Below are positions 31,869-43,239 of a stretch of 64,000 bases of DNA, piece by piece; the stretch's first letter is position 1; each line of letters opens with the position of its first letter. The stretch comes from Nansenia antarctica. Lineage: Eukaryota > Chordata > Actinopteri > Argentiniformes > Microstomatidae. The stretch spans positions 2,059,762 to 2,123,761 of the forward strand of contig OZ022346.1 in assembly GCA_963989245.1 (NCBI GenBank). Reading direction: 5' to 3'. The translations under genes were made by a program, and so were the position numbers. The notes below the pieces were generated by a model. It saw only the letters and a list, made by a program, of their open reading frames with translations, ran no database searches and was not told where the DNA came from.

Positions 31869-32075
31869 ATGTCTGTTAGTGCTTTTGTTGTATTGTTTGT
31901 GTTACATGCATGTGTTTAATGCTTTTTGTGCTTTGTTTTTAACATGTTTTATCTTTCAGCCCCCCTCCCCTTTCCCCTTATTGCAGGCCGGCATTGTAAA
32001 TAAGAATTTTGTTCTTAATTGTCTCGTATGGTAAAATAAAGGTAAAATAAAAATAAAATAAAATAAACTTCAGGT
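31869..32075 (+). mobile_element. LINE 3' UTR fragment
   Basis: Resembles the tail at 17000-17335 (AGTGCTTTTGTTGT, TTTCAGCCCCCCTCCCC, GTAAATAAGAATTTTGTTC) and ends in (AAATA)n. It abuts the previous LINE tail directly. Confidence 0.65.
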
Positions 32076-32277
32076 GTCAAATTTCCCTTCATGCTGTTTC
32101 CAAAGCTAGTTGCAATGTTATTGTTGTTTAGGCAAATACTGTTGTGTTCACTTTATGCATTGATGCAACAGTAATATGATTTATTTTGTTGTTGGAATGC
32201 TTCAAACAGGCAGTAACCTTTGTAACCGTGTGGTTATGCAAAAATAATGCATACTCATCAAACATCATTCAATCAGA

Positions 32278-32610
32278 AGGCAAGGCAAGTTTATTAGTAC
32301 ACCACATACAACAGGGGCAATTCAAAGTGCTTTACATACGGTATTTAAAAATACAGCAAGAGCAGCATAGTAAGAAAATAAAAGAATAAAAGCAAATATA
32401 AGAAGTAAATAGATAAAACATTTAATAAGACAATAGTAATAAAAAAGACATTGATAGAAGTGTTTGTGTTTAATCAGAACTGCTGCAAAACATGAAGGTT
32501 TTTAGCTTAGATTTAAATATTTGAAGGGTTTGGGCCTGTTTGATTTCTTCAGGGAGTTTGTTCCAGGAGCATGCAGCAGCGTGACTGAAAGCTGCTGCAC
32601 CGTGCTCAGA
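32278..32610 (-). mobile_element. LINE 3' end
   Basis: Begins GGCAAGGCAAGTTTATTAGT and CAATTCAAAGTGCTTTACAT, a common fish LINE 3' terminus read in reverse. Further in is TTCCAGGAGCATGCAGCAGC, a decayed C-terminal coding part. Confidence 0.6.
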
Positions 32611-32639
32611 AGAAAACTATTATGATCAGCAGTAGTTTA

Positions 32640-33094
32640 TTAGTAGTTTATCCAGTTCCATTTCACGGTACTAACCCTATCAACCCTCTCAACGGAGCTG
32701 CTACTGAATAGTTGACAACTTGTTAAGAGAGGCAACTCTTTTTTCACCCATGAGAAATCCACTGGAGAGCATGCATCTGCAATAATAGCATTTGAGCACT
32801 TTTTCCACTGGCCTGCAGCAATCCGTAACGCTATATTGGTGTTAACCGATACCGTAGGTGAGGACTTTATGAGACACCGGAGACTCCCAGTGGAGGAGGT
32901 GATTTCTAGTCTGCAGACACGGTCTTTTCCTTTGTTTGAAAGGAATTTAAGTCTTCCTTTGGGAGGTCTCAGTTGCATGTCAGCAACATCCATTATAGAG
33001 ACTTGTTCTTCCACTTACAAGGAAAACCTGTTGTGTTTATACAGTTTATACAGTTACACATCAACAATTTTCTAATTCACATATTTCCACTTCA
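32640..33094. other. uncertain repeat-like region
   Basis: Holds a 124-codon minus frame (32640-33014) with no recognised domain. It may be the interior of the Tc1-like element ending at 33294. No gene support. Confidence 0.35.
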
Positions 33095-33294
33095 CTTGAA
33101 ATGTAGACCAGACGTCGGTATTAACTCAATAAATGACACTTCTAAACTTGCACATGTGTTTTTTATGGATTGGAGTGTTTTCCTTTATTTCTTTAGCTGT
33201 GTAGTTTTATTGAGTTCATATCAATGTCTGTTGAATAGTGTGAATAGCTGCAGTGGAAATATATTGATGTGTTGAAGACTTATTTTCCCCACTC
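33095..33294. mobile_element. Tc1/mariner-like element, right end
   Basis: Shares GTAGACCAGACGTCGGTATT, AACTCAATAA, GCTGTGTAGTTTTATTGAGT and the terminal TTTTCCCCACT with the copies at 12945-13151, 46840-47089 and 50455-50637. Confidence 0.55.
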
Positions 33295-34012
33295 TATATA
33301 TCAACTGAAACTTTCATTGTTGTGGACTCTTGTTTGGAGATATCATCTTGAATAATCAGACCGCCAGAGGATATCGACTCTCTCTTCAGGTCACAGGGTT
33401 TAAAGAGTTTTCATCGGTCTGACCCGCTTCCTCGGGTGAGTTTATTTAGTGGTTGTATTGGCCCATTTCACCCCTGGTTTTAGACCCTACGATATAAGCT
33501 ATAACTACCACCTCCTACTGTACTGCTCTCATGGACTAACGGAGCCAAACACATGAAAAAGCAATCAGGGCTAAGACGTCTCCCGCTGACCTTTGTTGTA
33601 ACTGGAAAGGGTATCTCTCTCCGCAAACACACCCTCTCAAACTCCCAGCACGTTATCCAGGTACTATGTGGAAATGGTCCTGTAATGTCAACATACAGCG
33701 TTGGAAGATATCCATGACAGGATCAATATGTGAGGCGTATCTGGTTTCATTGTTAGATCTGCTTCAGTTTTAGGGGCTCTGATACTGCCAACATCTCTAT
33801 ACAAACAGCACACATACAATGAACAAGGGTGCCCCTTGGATGCCACTCTCAGAACCTGTAACCCAGCCAAGATGAGTCAGAGCTGGACCACGGCGTGGTG
33901 GTGACAGCCAGAGAGCTCCAGGACCAGCCCCCATCCCCACCTTCTAGCCTGGTTGGTTCCAGTTACATTTTTAAGAAGAAGTAAGACATCAGGCACTTAG
34001 AGCTCATCATCC
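33295..34012. other. intergenic, nothing recognised
   Basis: No supported feature. The last part (from about 33890) may be the 5' side of the LINE that continues after the hAT insertion. Confidence 0.35.
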
Positions 34013-34020
34013 ATGTAGTG

Positions 34021-34709
34021 CAGGGGTCCCCAAACTTTTTTCTGTGAGGGCCACATAATTTTTCCTTTCTGTGATGGGGGGCCTGGGTCGGTCTCTAACA
34101 TAAAATAATATGGAACGGAGTGGAATGGAGGCGGTTGCGCAAAGCAATTGCGCGCAGGAGAGCACTGGTGGATGCAAACAAAGTCTATACAGTTGAATTT
34201 GGATGGAATTTATACCTATAGTGATATGTCAATGAAATATAATCAGTTTTACAGTCTGATACTTGAGGGAGGACCCTCATCATACACGGGGGGACCCATG
34301 AAGCAGGGCTGTCTGGGGGTCCTTAAACGAGCATCAAACACTTAATTTCTTGCATTCTGGTGAATTTAGATGCAATTTGTGCCCTTTCTGCATCAATTTA
34401 TGGTGGAAATGTCATTATTTATGTAAAGGAAAACACAATATTCAGGCACCAGGTGACCATTCAAAATGTAATGTAATATAATGCAATATAAGGCTCTCAG
34501 GCATTCTGTACTTTCAAATATGTATTCTCCTTGACAGCAGTCAACATCAACTATCAGCTATTTCGCTAGCAAACACGAAAGCTAACTTATTAGCGAAACA
34601 GCGCCCCCGCCACCACGTCGGTGCAATGCCGCAATTGCAGTTAGAAATTACACGTTGTTCAAAGGGCCGGTCCAAGTGTGAGGGTGGGCCGTGTTCGTGG
34701 GGACCCCTG
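34021..34709. mobile_element. hAT-type non-autonomous element
   Basis: Inverted ends CAGGGGTCCCCAAACTTT at left and GTTCGTGGGGACCCCTG at right, flanked by a perfect 8-bp duplication ATGTAGTG (34013-34020 and 34710-34717). This is the Charlie-like hAT signature. 689 bp without a transposase frame. Confidence 0.88.
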
Positions 34710-34734
34710 ATGTAGTGCATCACTTGAGTCTGTC

Positions 34735-36825
34735 ATGTTTACCAACCCATCTCAGTCAGATTCCAAAGCCATGGAATCTATACATAGTCTGAATGATATG
34801 GACTTTTACTCAACATGTCACTGGACCCACCCATGGCCACGGCCACACCCTAGATCTGGTGATAACACATGGACTCACTGTTGGAGGCTCCTCCATAGAG
34901 GTGGAGGAGGCCTGGCCTCCCCAATAATTTGAGAGAAGAGAGAGAGATTTAAAAAAGCAATAATTATATTTTTTATCAGACACACAACATACAATTCAGA
35001 ACAATACTTCATCCATTTCTAATATTTATCCTGCAGAACAGCACTCATACACGCGTGTGGCGGAAAAAGAAATTAAATTCATTAATTCATTCAAACAGAG
35101 AGCCCCCTGGAAAATGATGAAATGACTAAATGAAAATGGAGAAAGTCTAAATGACATGTCCACCGTGACATTTTCTGCGAGCATCTTAGTGTGTACAATA
35201 AAGGTTATCAGAAATGCTAGACAAGCAAATGTTTCCAAACCGAACAATGATCAGAACAAACCAGAAATGCTCTTCTCTACAACTGACCACCTGATTAACC
35301 CTGTCTCCTCAGACTCAGAGCCTGATTAACCCCGTCTTCTTCGACCCTGGTCATATCTTTTCCACATCCAGATGTGAGGAGTTTGCAGCATACTTTAGGG
35401 ATAAGATAACCACCATCAGGTCTGGTGTTGCTCAGCTAAGGAGTGATACCTTAGGACCCCCTACCCCACTATGGGAGTTAACCCTAGAATGTTTTGCCCT
35501 GCTTGACGCTGAAATGCTTCGGATTCATGTTGAACTGTTTTCAGATGAGATCCATGTTATGATATACGACTCTTTACAGACAGGTGTTTTTCCAACCTCT
35601 AACTAAAGACTGCTTTGGTGAAACCCCGCCTGAAGAAAAACAACCATGACTCATCCATCACTCCTCAGCAATTTTAGACCAATTTCTAATCTCCCTTTAC
35701 TAAGCAACATTTTTGAGAAGCGACATGATTTTCTTACCTCTTCAGTCAGGTTTTCGGGCCCATCACCTTGGTAAAGGTCGCGGTAAAGGTCGTGCAAGGT
35801 CGTGACCTTAGAATTAACTTAAAAACTCCTTGACCTGAGAGCAGCTTTCGACCACAATATTCTCATAGACAGACTACGTAAGTATGTTGGCATCTCTGGC
35901 ACTGCACTTAACTGATTTAACCTCACAGGTAGATACTTTTTTGTTGCCTTCGATGAATAACTCATCTAAGAACTATAGCATCAACTGTGGAGAACCACAA
36001 GGCTCGATCCTAGGTCCAGTCCTCTTTAGTTTGTATATGCTGCCCTTTGGCGATGTCATCAGGTGACATGGCATACATTTTTACAGCTACGCTCATGACG
36101 CTGAACTCTATATTGCTGTGTCTCCAGATGACACAAGCCCAATTGATACTCTTTATAAGTGTATTTTAGACATAAATGCTTGATGATAAATGCTTGATGA
36201 CTCAGAACTTCCTTGAGCTCAACCAGGACAAAACAGAGGCCCTCTTCATTGGACCAGAGGCACTGAGAGAAAAACTGACCTCTAAATTGAAGTCACTGGC
36301 ACTCAGACCCAGGCCATAAACCTCGGTGTCATCATGGATTCCCATGTAACTTTCAATGCCCACATCAGGAATGTGACCACATTTGATCACTTAAAAAAGA
36401 TTGCCAAAGTGTATCTGTTTCTCTCCCAGGCCAATACTGAGAGACTAGCATTAGGCTGGACATTTGTAATGCTTTTCTTTGTGGTCTACCAAAAAAAGCC
36501 ATAGATCAACTCCAACTTAACCAACATTCAGCTGCTGGTGTGTTAACCAGGACCATGAATGAATGAGAGCACACATTACACCTGTATTAAAACCGCTGCA
36601 CTGGCTACCTGTTAGTTGTAGAATTGATTTTAAGATTATTTTATTGGTTCACAAAGCACTAAATGGTCACGCTCCCGACCCTACCTAACCCTAACCCTCC
36701 ATCTACATCTCCTATTTCTTGTTTTATTGTGTTGTATTTTATTTACCATTGTTTTTATGTACAGCACTTAGAGTCGTATTCAATGTATGACTTGTGCAAT
36801 ATAAATAAAGTTTGATTGATTGATA
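34735..36825 (+). mobile_element. decayed CR1/L2-like LINE
   Basis: Broken frames still read H-G-H-T-L-D-L-V-I-T-H-G (end of the endonuclease region, 34840), C-E-E-F-A-A-Y-F (35374), N-F-R-P-I-S-N-L-P (35665), F-D-H-N-I-L-I-D-R-L (35848), a motif-B-like G-S-I-L-G-P-V-L-F (36001), N-F-L-E-L-N-Q-D-K-T-E (36208) and H-I-T-P-V-L-K-P-L-H-W-L-P-V (36571). It ends in ATAAATAAAGTTTGATTG with a short GATT tail. Many stops and frameshifts. About 34905-35270 looks like a later insertion. Confidence 0.75.
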
Positions 36826-37271
36826 GATCTATAAAAGCTCTCCTCTTCGTGCCATGTGGTCCTGATTAATGAATATTTCACCGGTGCAACTGCCTGGCTA
36901 GGTTTCAGCAGATGTCTTCAGTTAATCTCCCTGTTCCCTCCCCCCTACTGGCTTTCTGTGCACAACAGTTTAGATTTGCTGCTGAGAGGGTCCAATGAGC
37001 CATATAGCATTTCACACCCTCTGTTTTCACTTAAGGCCCTGGCTTGCATGGTCAGATAATTATCACTCTTCTCCAAAAATGGCTCACAAATTAGTGAGTA
37101 CAGTACAGAATAATTGAATTATTCATGCCATGGCTCGAATAACGGCTCGCTGGCTAATCCCCGGCTGCCTCTTCCGAAGGTAGCTCTCCCTCCCGGTGTG
37201 GTTTCAGCTCAGAGAACCTGCTCTCTCACAAAGTGATTTATTTTTGAGTTTACAGAGTTTTTACTCATCAT

Positions 37272-37473
37272 TACAGAATTGTCTCCCCATCCCTCCCTTC
37301 TCTCCCCCCTCTCCTAATTCTCCTCCCTCCCCTCAGGCAGAGTAGCCTCTGTCTCAGGTGGAGACACAAGCAGATGTCTTTTCAGAGAGAGTGTTTAGAG
37401 ATTTCACAGTGACTTCCCCCTAAAGTACATTTCCCATTTCAGTGTGCCTTAATAAAGCAATAATGTGCCTTAA
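37272..37473 (+). repeat. direct repeat copy A (about 200 bp)
   Basis: Matches 38049-38247 through CTCTCCTAATTCTCCTCCC, GTCTCAGGTGGAGACACAAG and CAGATGTCTTTTCAGAGAG up to the first AATAAAGCAATAATG units. Offset about 777 bases. Confidence 0.9.
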
Positions 37474-37621
37474 TAAAGCAATAATGTGCCTTAATAAAGC
37501 AATACTGTGCCTTAATAAAGCAATAATGCGCCTTAATTAAGCAATCATGTGTCTTAATAAAGCAGTCATGTGTCTTAATAAAGCAATCATGTGTCTTAAT
37601 AAAGCAATAATGTGCCTTAAG
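37444..37621. repeat. 21-bp minisatellite with AATAAA in each unit
   Basis: About 8.5 copies of GTGCCTTAATAAAGCAATAA plus T, with T-to-C and C-to-T variants. It begins at the right end of direct-repeat copy A, where copy B has a single unit. Confidence 0.95.
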
Positions 37622-38048
37622 CAATCATTTCCTATTGCCTTGCAACTCAGATGGTGATTGCACTTTGGCAAACAGTCGGCAGGGCCCAGCTAGAGTAATC
37701 TTTCTAGACCATTGCGTCGCCAAGGCACCATTGGTGAAATAAAGAGCCTGATTTTCTATTTGTTTTCGAAAAGGGCAATACAAACTAGCTGAGGTGAATT
37801 GTTGGTATAATAGTGATTCTAGGTCTTATACTTGGAGGTGCTGAGGACAATTGCTCATGCTCTCTCACAAGGACAAGCTAGAGCTTTTCCCAGGTCTAAA
37901 CAAGGGCACAGACTGCATTCAACCCTAGTTTGCATGTCTGGTGTAGGCCTGTGAAACCGGATACAGTCTTGTATAAAACAGCATTATTTCGAAACTTCCC
38001 AGTATTTATTCTGAGGACACGAACATGGAAAAATAACAGTTTTTTTTT

Positions 38049-38247
38049 TACAGAATGGTCTCCCCATTCCCTTCTCTTCCCCCTCTCCTAATTCTCCTCC
38101 CTCCCCTCAGGGAGAGTAGCCTCTGTCTCAGGTGGAGACACAAGCAGATGTCTTTTCAGAGAGAGTGTTTAGAGATTTCACAGTGACTTCCCCCTAAAGT
38201 ACATTTCCCACTTCAGTGCGCCTTGATAAAGCAATAATGTGCCTTAA
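38049..38247 (+). repeat. direct repeat copy B
   Basis: Second copy of the block at 37272-37473, ending with only one or two of the AATAAAGCAATAATG units. Confidence 0.9.
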
Positions 38248-38249
38248 AG

Positions 38250-40020
38250 GCCTATAGTCATTGAGCAATGACACATTTTCGTTGGGAGTATATACTGTAC
38301 TATCGAGAAAGTTGACCCTCAACCGACAACCTGCTTGCTCTGGACGTTAGGCTAGACAAAGAGACTGATCTCTTGCTTGTGTGAGTCAAGTGTTTGTGAG
38401 ATATCCCCCTCTGGATGGAAGCCGCCTCGCTGACTCAGATGCAAGCCTGGGATCCCCTGGCCAGGGGCCATCTGTCTGGGCCACAAGGCCAAGTCTGCGA
38501 CCGGACCCTCTCCTCTGGCTGTGGAGGAGCAGTGCTGCCTCCCAGTGACGCTCTGCTGTAGGAGCCCAGCCAGTCAGGATGATCAAAGGCCTATATTCAT
38601 GAAGCATCTCACGAATGCTGATCTAGGATCAGGTCCCTCCGGTCTATAACTGTAATCTTATCCAGAATCAAAAATACAATTCAACCCTCTCTGAAACACT
38701 GTGAATGTGGGCCCAGGACTCACTCCCGTTCTGGCCCATGGCCCGAGGTCTGGTGATCATCACCACTGTCCCCAGAGCAAGCAGGACCAACACACCTCTC
38801 AGCTGTGACGTGCTCCAGTTTAAATAGGCCAAACTGTCCAGAGCAACTTCCTGTAGAGAGGTAACCGTTGGAAAAAGGGACAGGACAAAATAAAAGAGCC
38901 TAGCCCTAAGGTATGCAGGATGTGCAGTATGGCCTGCTATCATCAACTTTATTTAAAACTGAGCTGATCTATGAGTTAGGTTCACTAACATCATGGTCTG
39001 TGAAACATTTGTTCAGTGTCAATGTTTTCAAGTAGTTTTCCAATTTCCTTGGATATATGGTCTAGTATCCTGTTCTAGAATCAAGTTGTCAAAACGATTT
39101 ATTCGCTCATTCGCTTATGGACTAGAACTGGTCTTTGAAGAACCAGAGGTGAGGTGAACGCCGGGGTAGTAGAGGCTCCAGTTAAGCCCCCTGCCTGGGG
39201 GTTACTTGGGCTACATGATGGAAACAGTTTCTCCAAACAGTTGGAGAAATAGCAGGCTCTCCAGGTATCAGGAGCTGTTACCCAGGAGCATGGAACGCTC
39301 GCATGCTAACGGAAAGGTTTCAGGCACAGTTTGACTGTACACTCCTTGTAGAAGGGGGAAACTGTTGTGTGGAAACTTTGTGTGCATCTTGAGTCACCTC
39401 TGGGCTACCTTTAAATGTCCTCTCAGCACCCATGATACATTTGGGCCTTCACTTAGTAGGTTAAATTATGGTTTGTCGGGATATGGGAATACCATGCACT
39501 CTCCTGCAGTGGGCTCTTCTTTTGAAACATAATATTTGCCTGCTTTTATTTATACGAGGTGGCTGTGAAAAGTGAAAAGTCTGCCGTGGTGTAAAAGGAT
39601 GGTTTTTACGCCTTTAAGTTGTTATTGATTCATGTATTCATTGGTTGCCATGCCTGCTGTGAAATATGTACAGAAAATGGAAATCCTTGTCTCTGCAGTC
39701 AAGCACTGTCTAGTTCAATTAGACATGTTCAGACCATGGCCGCCACTTTTTCCAATGTTTGCTCTTTATTTGCTCACATTTTCCATCTGCTTCAGAAGTC
39801 TCCGTTCCTACGCTCAGCAGAGCAGCTTCAGGCACTGTTCCTCTCTTACCTGCAGTACTTCTTCCTCTAGCTGAAGTGGTAATGAAGGGGTATTCTATTA
39901 ATAGGGGAATAGAATGTCATTCAAGAATCCTTTCATGATTGATTATTATGTCTAACTTGAAATAGAGAGTCCAAACTGTGGTTCTCTTTCAGTGGACCTG
40001 GTTCGAACCCTGTGACAGTG
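38250..40020. other. intergenic, nothing recognised
   Basis: No supported gene, RNA gene or clear element. Open frames (for example 39619-39870) have no domain. Confidence 0.4.
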
Positions 40021-40023
40021 CTA

Positions 40024-40285
40024 GGGGCGGCTGTGTCTCAGGAGGTAGAGCCGCCGTCTAATGATCGCAAGGTCGGCAGATCGGCGGTTCGAGCCCCGGC
40101 TGGCTACATGTCGAAGTGTCCTTGGGCAAGACACTGAACCCCCAAATTGCTCCCAGTGAGCGGGCCGGCGCCTTGCATGGCAGCTTGGCACCATTGGTGT
40201 GTGAATGTGTGTGTGAATGGGTGAATGAGAGGCCGTTGTAAAGCGCTTTGGATAAAGGCGCTATATACCGTAAGTGCAGTCCATT
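40024..40285 (+). mobile_element. tRNA-derived SINE, near full length
   Basis: tRNA-like head with A-box region TGTGTCTCAGGAGGTAGAG and B-box GCGGTTCGAGCCC, body with GTCCTTGGGCAAGACACTGA, tail GCGCTTTGGATAAAGGCGC then TATAT...GTGCAGTCCATTT. It is the best copy of the family also seen at 19732 and 49886. Confidence 0.88.
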
Positions 40286-40599
40286 TAACCCTCACTATGG
40301 GACATGCCCTCTGTGGGGCTAATCACTGAAACCCAATTCAACACTTCACTCGTTACGGTGGTTGCACCACGCTACTTCGTCGCTTGTGTACATTTTGTCT
40401 AATCTAGTGACTCCTGTGCTCCCTGTTCTCCACCCGTGAGGATGAAGATGTGAAGCCCTAATGCAGCGTTAGTTCCCAAAGGCGTCTCTATGGCGTCTCA
40501 CAGCCAACTGCTCCCTTTCCGTTGCCCGCCCTTCCTCTCCTCAGGAAGGAGCATATTAACTACAGTATTAACTCCCTCTGTCCGATAATGCGTACTGCA

Positions 40600-40990
40600 T
40601 TCACCCGCTAGGATGGCGTGGTTCAGGGTTGGTGATCAGTTCTTTTGTAGTTCTGCTTTACGAACCTTTGCCAGGGGAAGAGCTGTCTACACAGCGCCTC
40701 TCCCATTGGATGGTGAGGGAATCATTTTGCTTATGTGGCGCATTCCTACCCATGGGCTGGCAGAGGTGTGGGCCCTGTTGAAGGGTGTCTCTGTCTTAGA
40801 GATGCTATGTGCTGCAGCCAGCTGGACTTCTCCTCATACCTTTTGAAGTTGTTTTTTTTCACAGCCTGGACATGACTGAGCCCTCTGTGGCGCACACAGT
40901 CCTGAGTGTTGGCCTGGAGACTGTGTGACGTAGACGAGGGGACATCCTTGTTCCAGATCAGACCGGACAATCAGAGGGTGGTGGAAGGGT
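40600..40990 (+). pseudogene. tyrosine-recombinase retrotransposon remnant (DIRS/Ngaro-like)
   Basis: Frame 40613-40846 reads W-A-L-L-K-G-V-S-V-L-E-M, then C-A-A-A-S-W-T-S-P-H-T-F. A shifted frame continues with E-P-S-V-A-H-T-V-L-S-V-like text near 40876-40912. Known: the C-terminal part of DIRS-type recombinases has a 'C-x-A-A-x-W-x-S-P-H-T-F' segment. Frameshifted and truncated; family call by recall only. Confidence 0.45.
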
Positions 40991-41734
40991 CCCATAGTGA
41001 GGGGTCGAACCAAGTCGACTGAAAGAGAGAGAACTTTGGGTTTATGTAGGGTTCATGTAATGAAACAGACTATTGTACTGTTTCACTCATTTTTCTTTGA
41101 AGGGAGATTCTCACATTCAGCCCCTCAAGCAATTCCTTCGCCGTTTACCTCACCATTGTAAAAGGCCCCCCCCCCAACACCGACCTCAACCCCACAACAC
41201 CTCTTTATTTCGAATGTTTAGCTGCTTTGTAATTACCTCCCAGACATCACAGTGTAGTACATCAGAAAAAAACGACTTCTATGAATCATTGGAAATCATT
41301 CCGATGCTCCTCGCATGTCATTTTCCGCAGCCATTCCAGTAAACCCATTTTGGGAAACCAAAAATCGCAGAGGGGTGAGCGTTTCTTTGGCAACCGTCTT
41401 TGATCTCACAATGCAGAGCCAGGCAGGCACACAGATGCTCTTATCATTATGGTTTTGGCACTGGGTTTGGAGGAATGGTGGATGACCCTCTTGATCCTGA
41501 ACCACTTCTGCCTGTGGGAAAACCAAACAGCCCTCTCACTCCCCTCATCATTTATGGGAAAGAATTCAAACACGGGTGGGGGGAGAGACGGTCAGCATTT
41601 TTGCCAGAATAGTTTTCGGCCAGTGTGTCTAATAAACCACCTGGAGGGTTGAGCTTTTAATAGACGGCTAAATATGGCGCATATCTTTGGAATTATTATT
41701 CATTATTATTAATTATTATTAATTAATTATTATC

Positions 41735-42110
41735 TTTATAATAATAATAATACATGTTATATATGGGCGCCTTTCAAGGCTCTCAATGACACCTTACAAG
41801 ACAGTTTAAAACCACATATCAAAACATTAAAATCAACAAAGCAAAATCTGATAAAAACAGCAAAGTCAGATATAACAACAAACAAAATACAGCAGATCAA
41901 ACCAAGTAAGCTATTGTGAAAAGGTGTGTTTTAAGACTGGATTTGAAAGTGGTGAGAGTGTCAATATTGCGTATGTTAGGTGGCAGAGAGTTCCAGAGGT
42001 TATAAAGAAGTTGTTTGCAGAAGAATATTGGTGTCAAAGTAATGGAAGGAAACATAATTTATACTATAGACGTGTATGTATCAATTTGAATTGGTGGTAC
42101 AGTATGTGAT
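41735..42110 (-). mobile_element. LINE 3' end
   Basis: Begins TTATATATGGGCGCCTTTCA and AGGCTCTCAATGACACCTTA, a common fish LINE terminus in reverse, then GAGAGTTCCAGAGGTTATAA from the decayed C-terminal region. An ATT-rich tail lies on the left. Confidence 0.6.
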
Positions 42111-42305
42111 GCCGTACCTTTGGTCTAACATACTTTACACATCTTGTGATTTCGTTGCTTCATGATTTTTAGCAAAGGGAAGTTCTTTTTTAATTGTTTT
42201 ACCATCTATGGTCCCTTGAGATTAAACTCTCTTTTTCGAGGGAGACGTGAAGTTGGTTTATCTGACTAGAAGGAGAATGTTATCACCATACCATCTTTCA
42301 TTTCT

Positions 42306-42440
42306 TAACAAGATTCAAGATTCAAGATAGCTTTATTGTCTGTCACACAGTGACAGAAATTCTCCTTCGACAGGCAGAAGTGCAGCTCAAGAATACATTT
42401 CCACATTAAAAACAAAGAGCATGACTCATGTCTCAGAGGA
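42306..42440 (-). mobile_element. LINE 3' end (Rex1-type terminus)
   Basis: AGATTCAAGATAGCTTTATT then GTCTGTCACACAG and AATTCTCCTTCGACAGGCAG: a reverse-oriented L2/Rex1-like 3' UTR with a (GATTCAA)n tail. Confidence 0.5.
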
Positions 42441-42533
42441 ACAGAGGTCAGAGGTCAAAGGAAATCAAATGAAGAAGATAATAGTTTAGGATCCGACTCA
42501 TCACCAGGAAGCACATATGAGTGCAGGGGGGGA

Positions 42534-42893
42534 CTCAGGCTGTTTGAAGGGCAGGGGGGGACTCAGGCTATTTGAAGGGCAGGGGGGGACTCAGGCTGTT
42601 TGAAGGGCAGGGGGGGACTCAGGCTGTTTGAAGGGCAGGGGGGGACTCAGGCTGTTTGAAGGGCAGGGGGGGACTCAGGCTGTTTGAAGGGCAGGGGGGG
42701 ACTCAGGCTGTTTGAAGGGCAGGGGGGGACTCAGGCTGTTTGAAGGGCAGGGGGGGACTCAGGCTGTTTGAAGGGCAGGGGGGGACTCAGGCTGTTTGAA
42801 GGGCAGGGGGGGACTCAGGCTGTTTGAAGCACAGGGGGGGACTCAGGCTGTTTGAAGGGCAGGGGGGGACTCAGGCTGTTTGAAGGGCAGGGG
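42534..42893. repeat. 28-bp minisatellite derived from hAT end
   Basis: About 13 copies of GGGCAGGGGGGGACTCAGGC then TGTTTGAA. The unit equals the terminal and subterminal sequence of the hAT element (compare inverted GCCCTTCAAACAGCCTGAGT at 30652-30672). One copy has CACAG for GGCAG near 42828. Confidence 0.93.
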
Positions 42894-43226
42894 GGGCGAA
42901 AAGAAAAAAAGGGCACCTACTGCACAACATGGGACCCCATCAGTGCACATGGTCAAGTTTAGACCATTGGAAGGGCAGCCAATAGGGCACATCCTCTAAT
43001 TTTGCCACTCAAAAGGGCACTTTAGTGTGATGTTTTTCAACTGTGGGGGCACATGGTCAAGTTTAGACCATTGGAGGGGCACCAATAGGGCACGTCCTCT
43101 CATTTTCGCCACTCAAAAGGGCACTTTTTCCACTCAAAAGGGCACTTAAGAGAGACGTTTTTCAACCGTCGGGGCACCAGGAAGGGCAGTCGCTCCCCCT
43201 GCCCCCCCCCCCTGAGTCTGCCAGTG
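42534..43226. mobile_element. hAT-type element with amplified terminus
   Basis: Flanked by a perfect 8-bp duplication TATGAGTG (42526-42533, 43227-43234). The right end is CCTGAGTCTGCCAGTG and the left end GGACTCAGGC. The interior is an inverted relative of the hAT at 30199-30681 (GTGCCCTATTGG text, here reversed). Its left terminus is a tandem array (next entry). No transposase. Confidence 0.85.
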
Positions 43227-43239
43227 TATGAGTGTGTCA

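Noticed and set aside
40024..40100. tRNA gene
   Set aside because: A-box and B-box are present, but the cloverleaf is degenerate and the sequence continues into a SINE body and tail. Same for 19764, 30490, 49990 and 58090.
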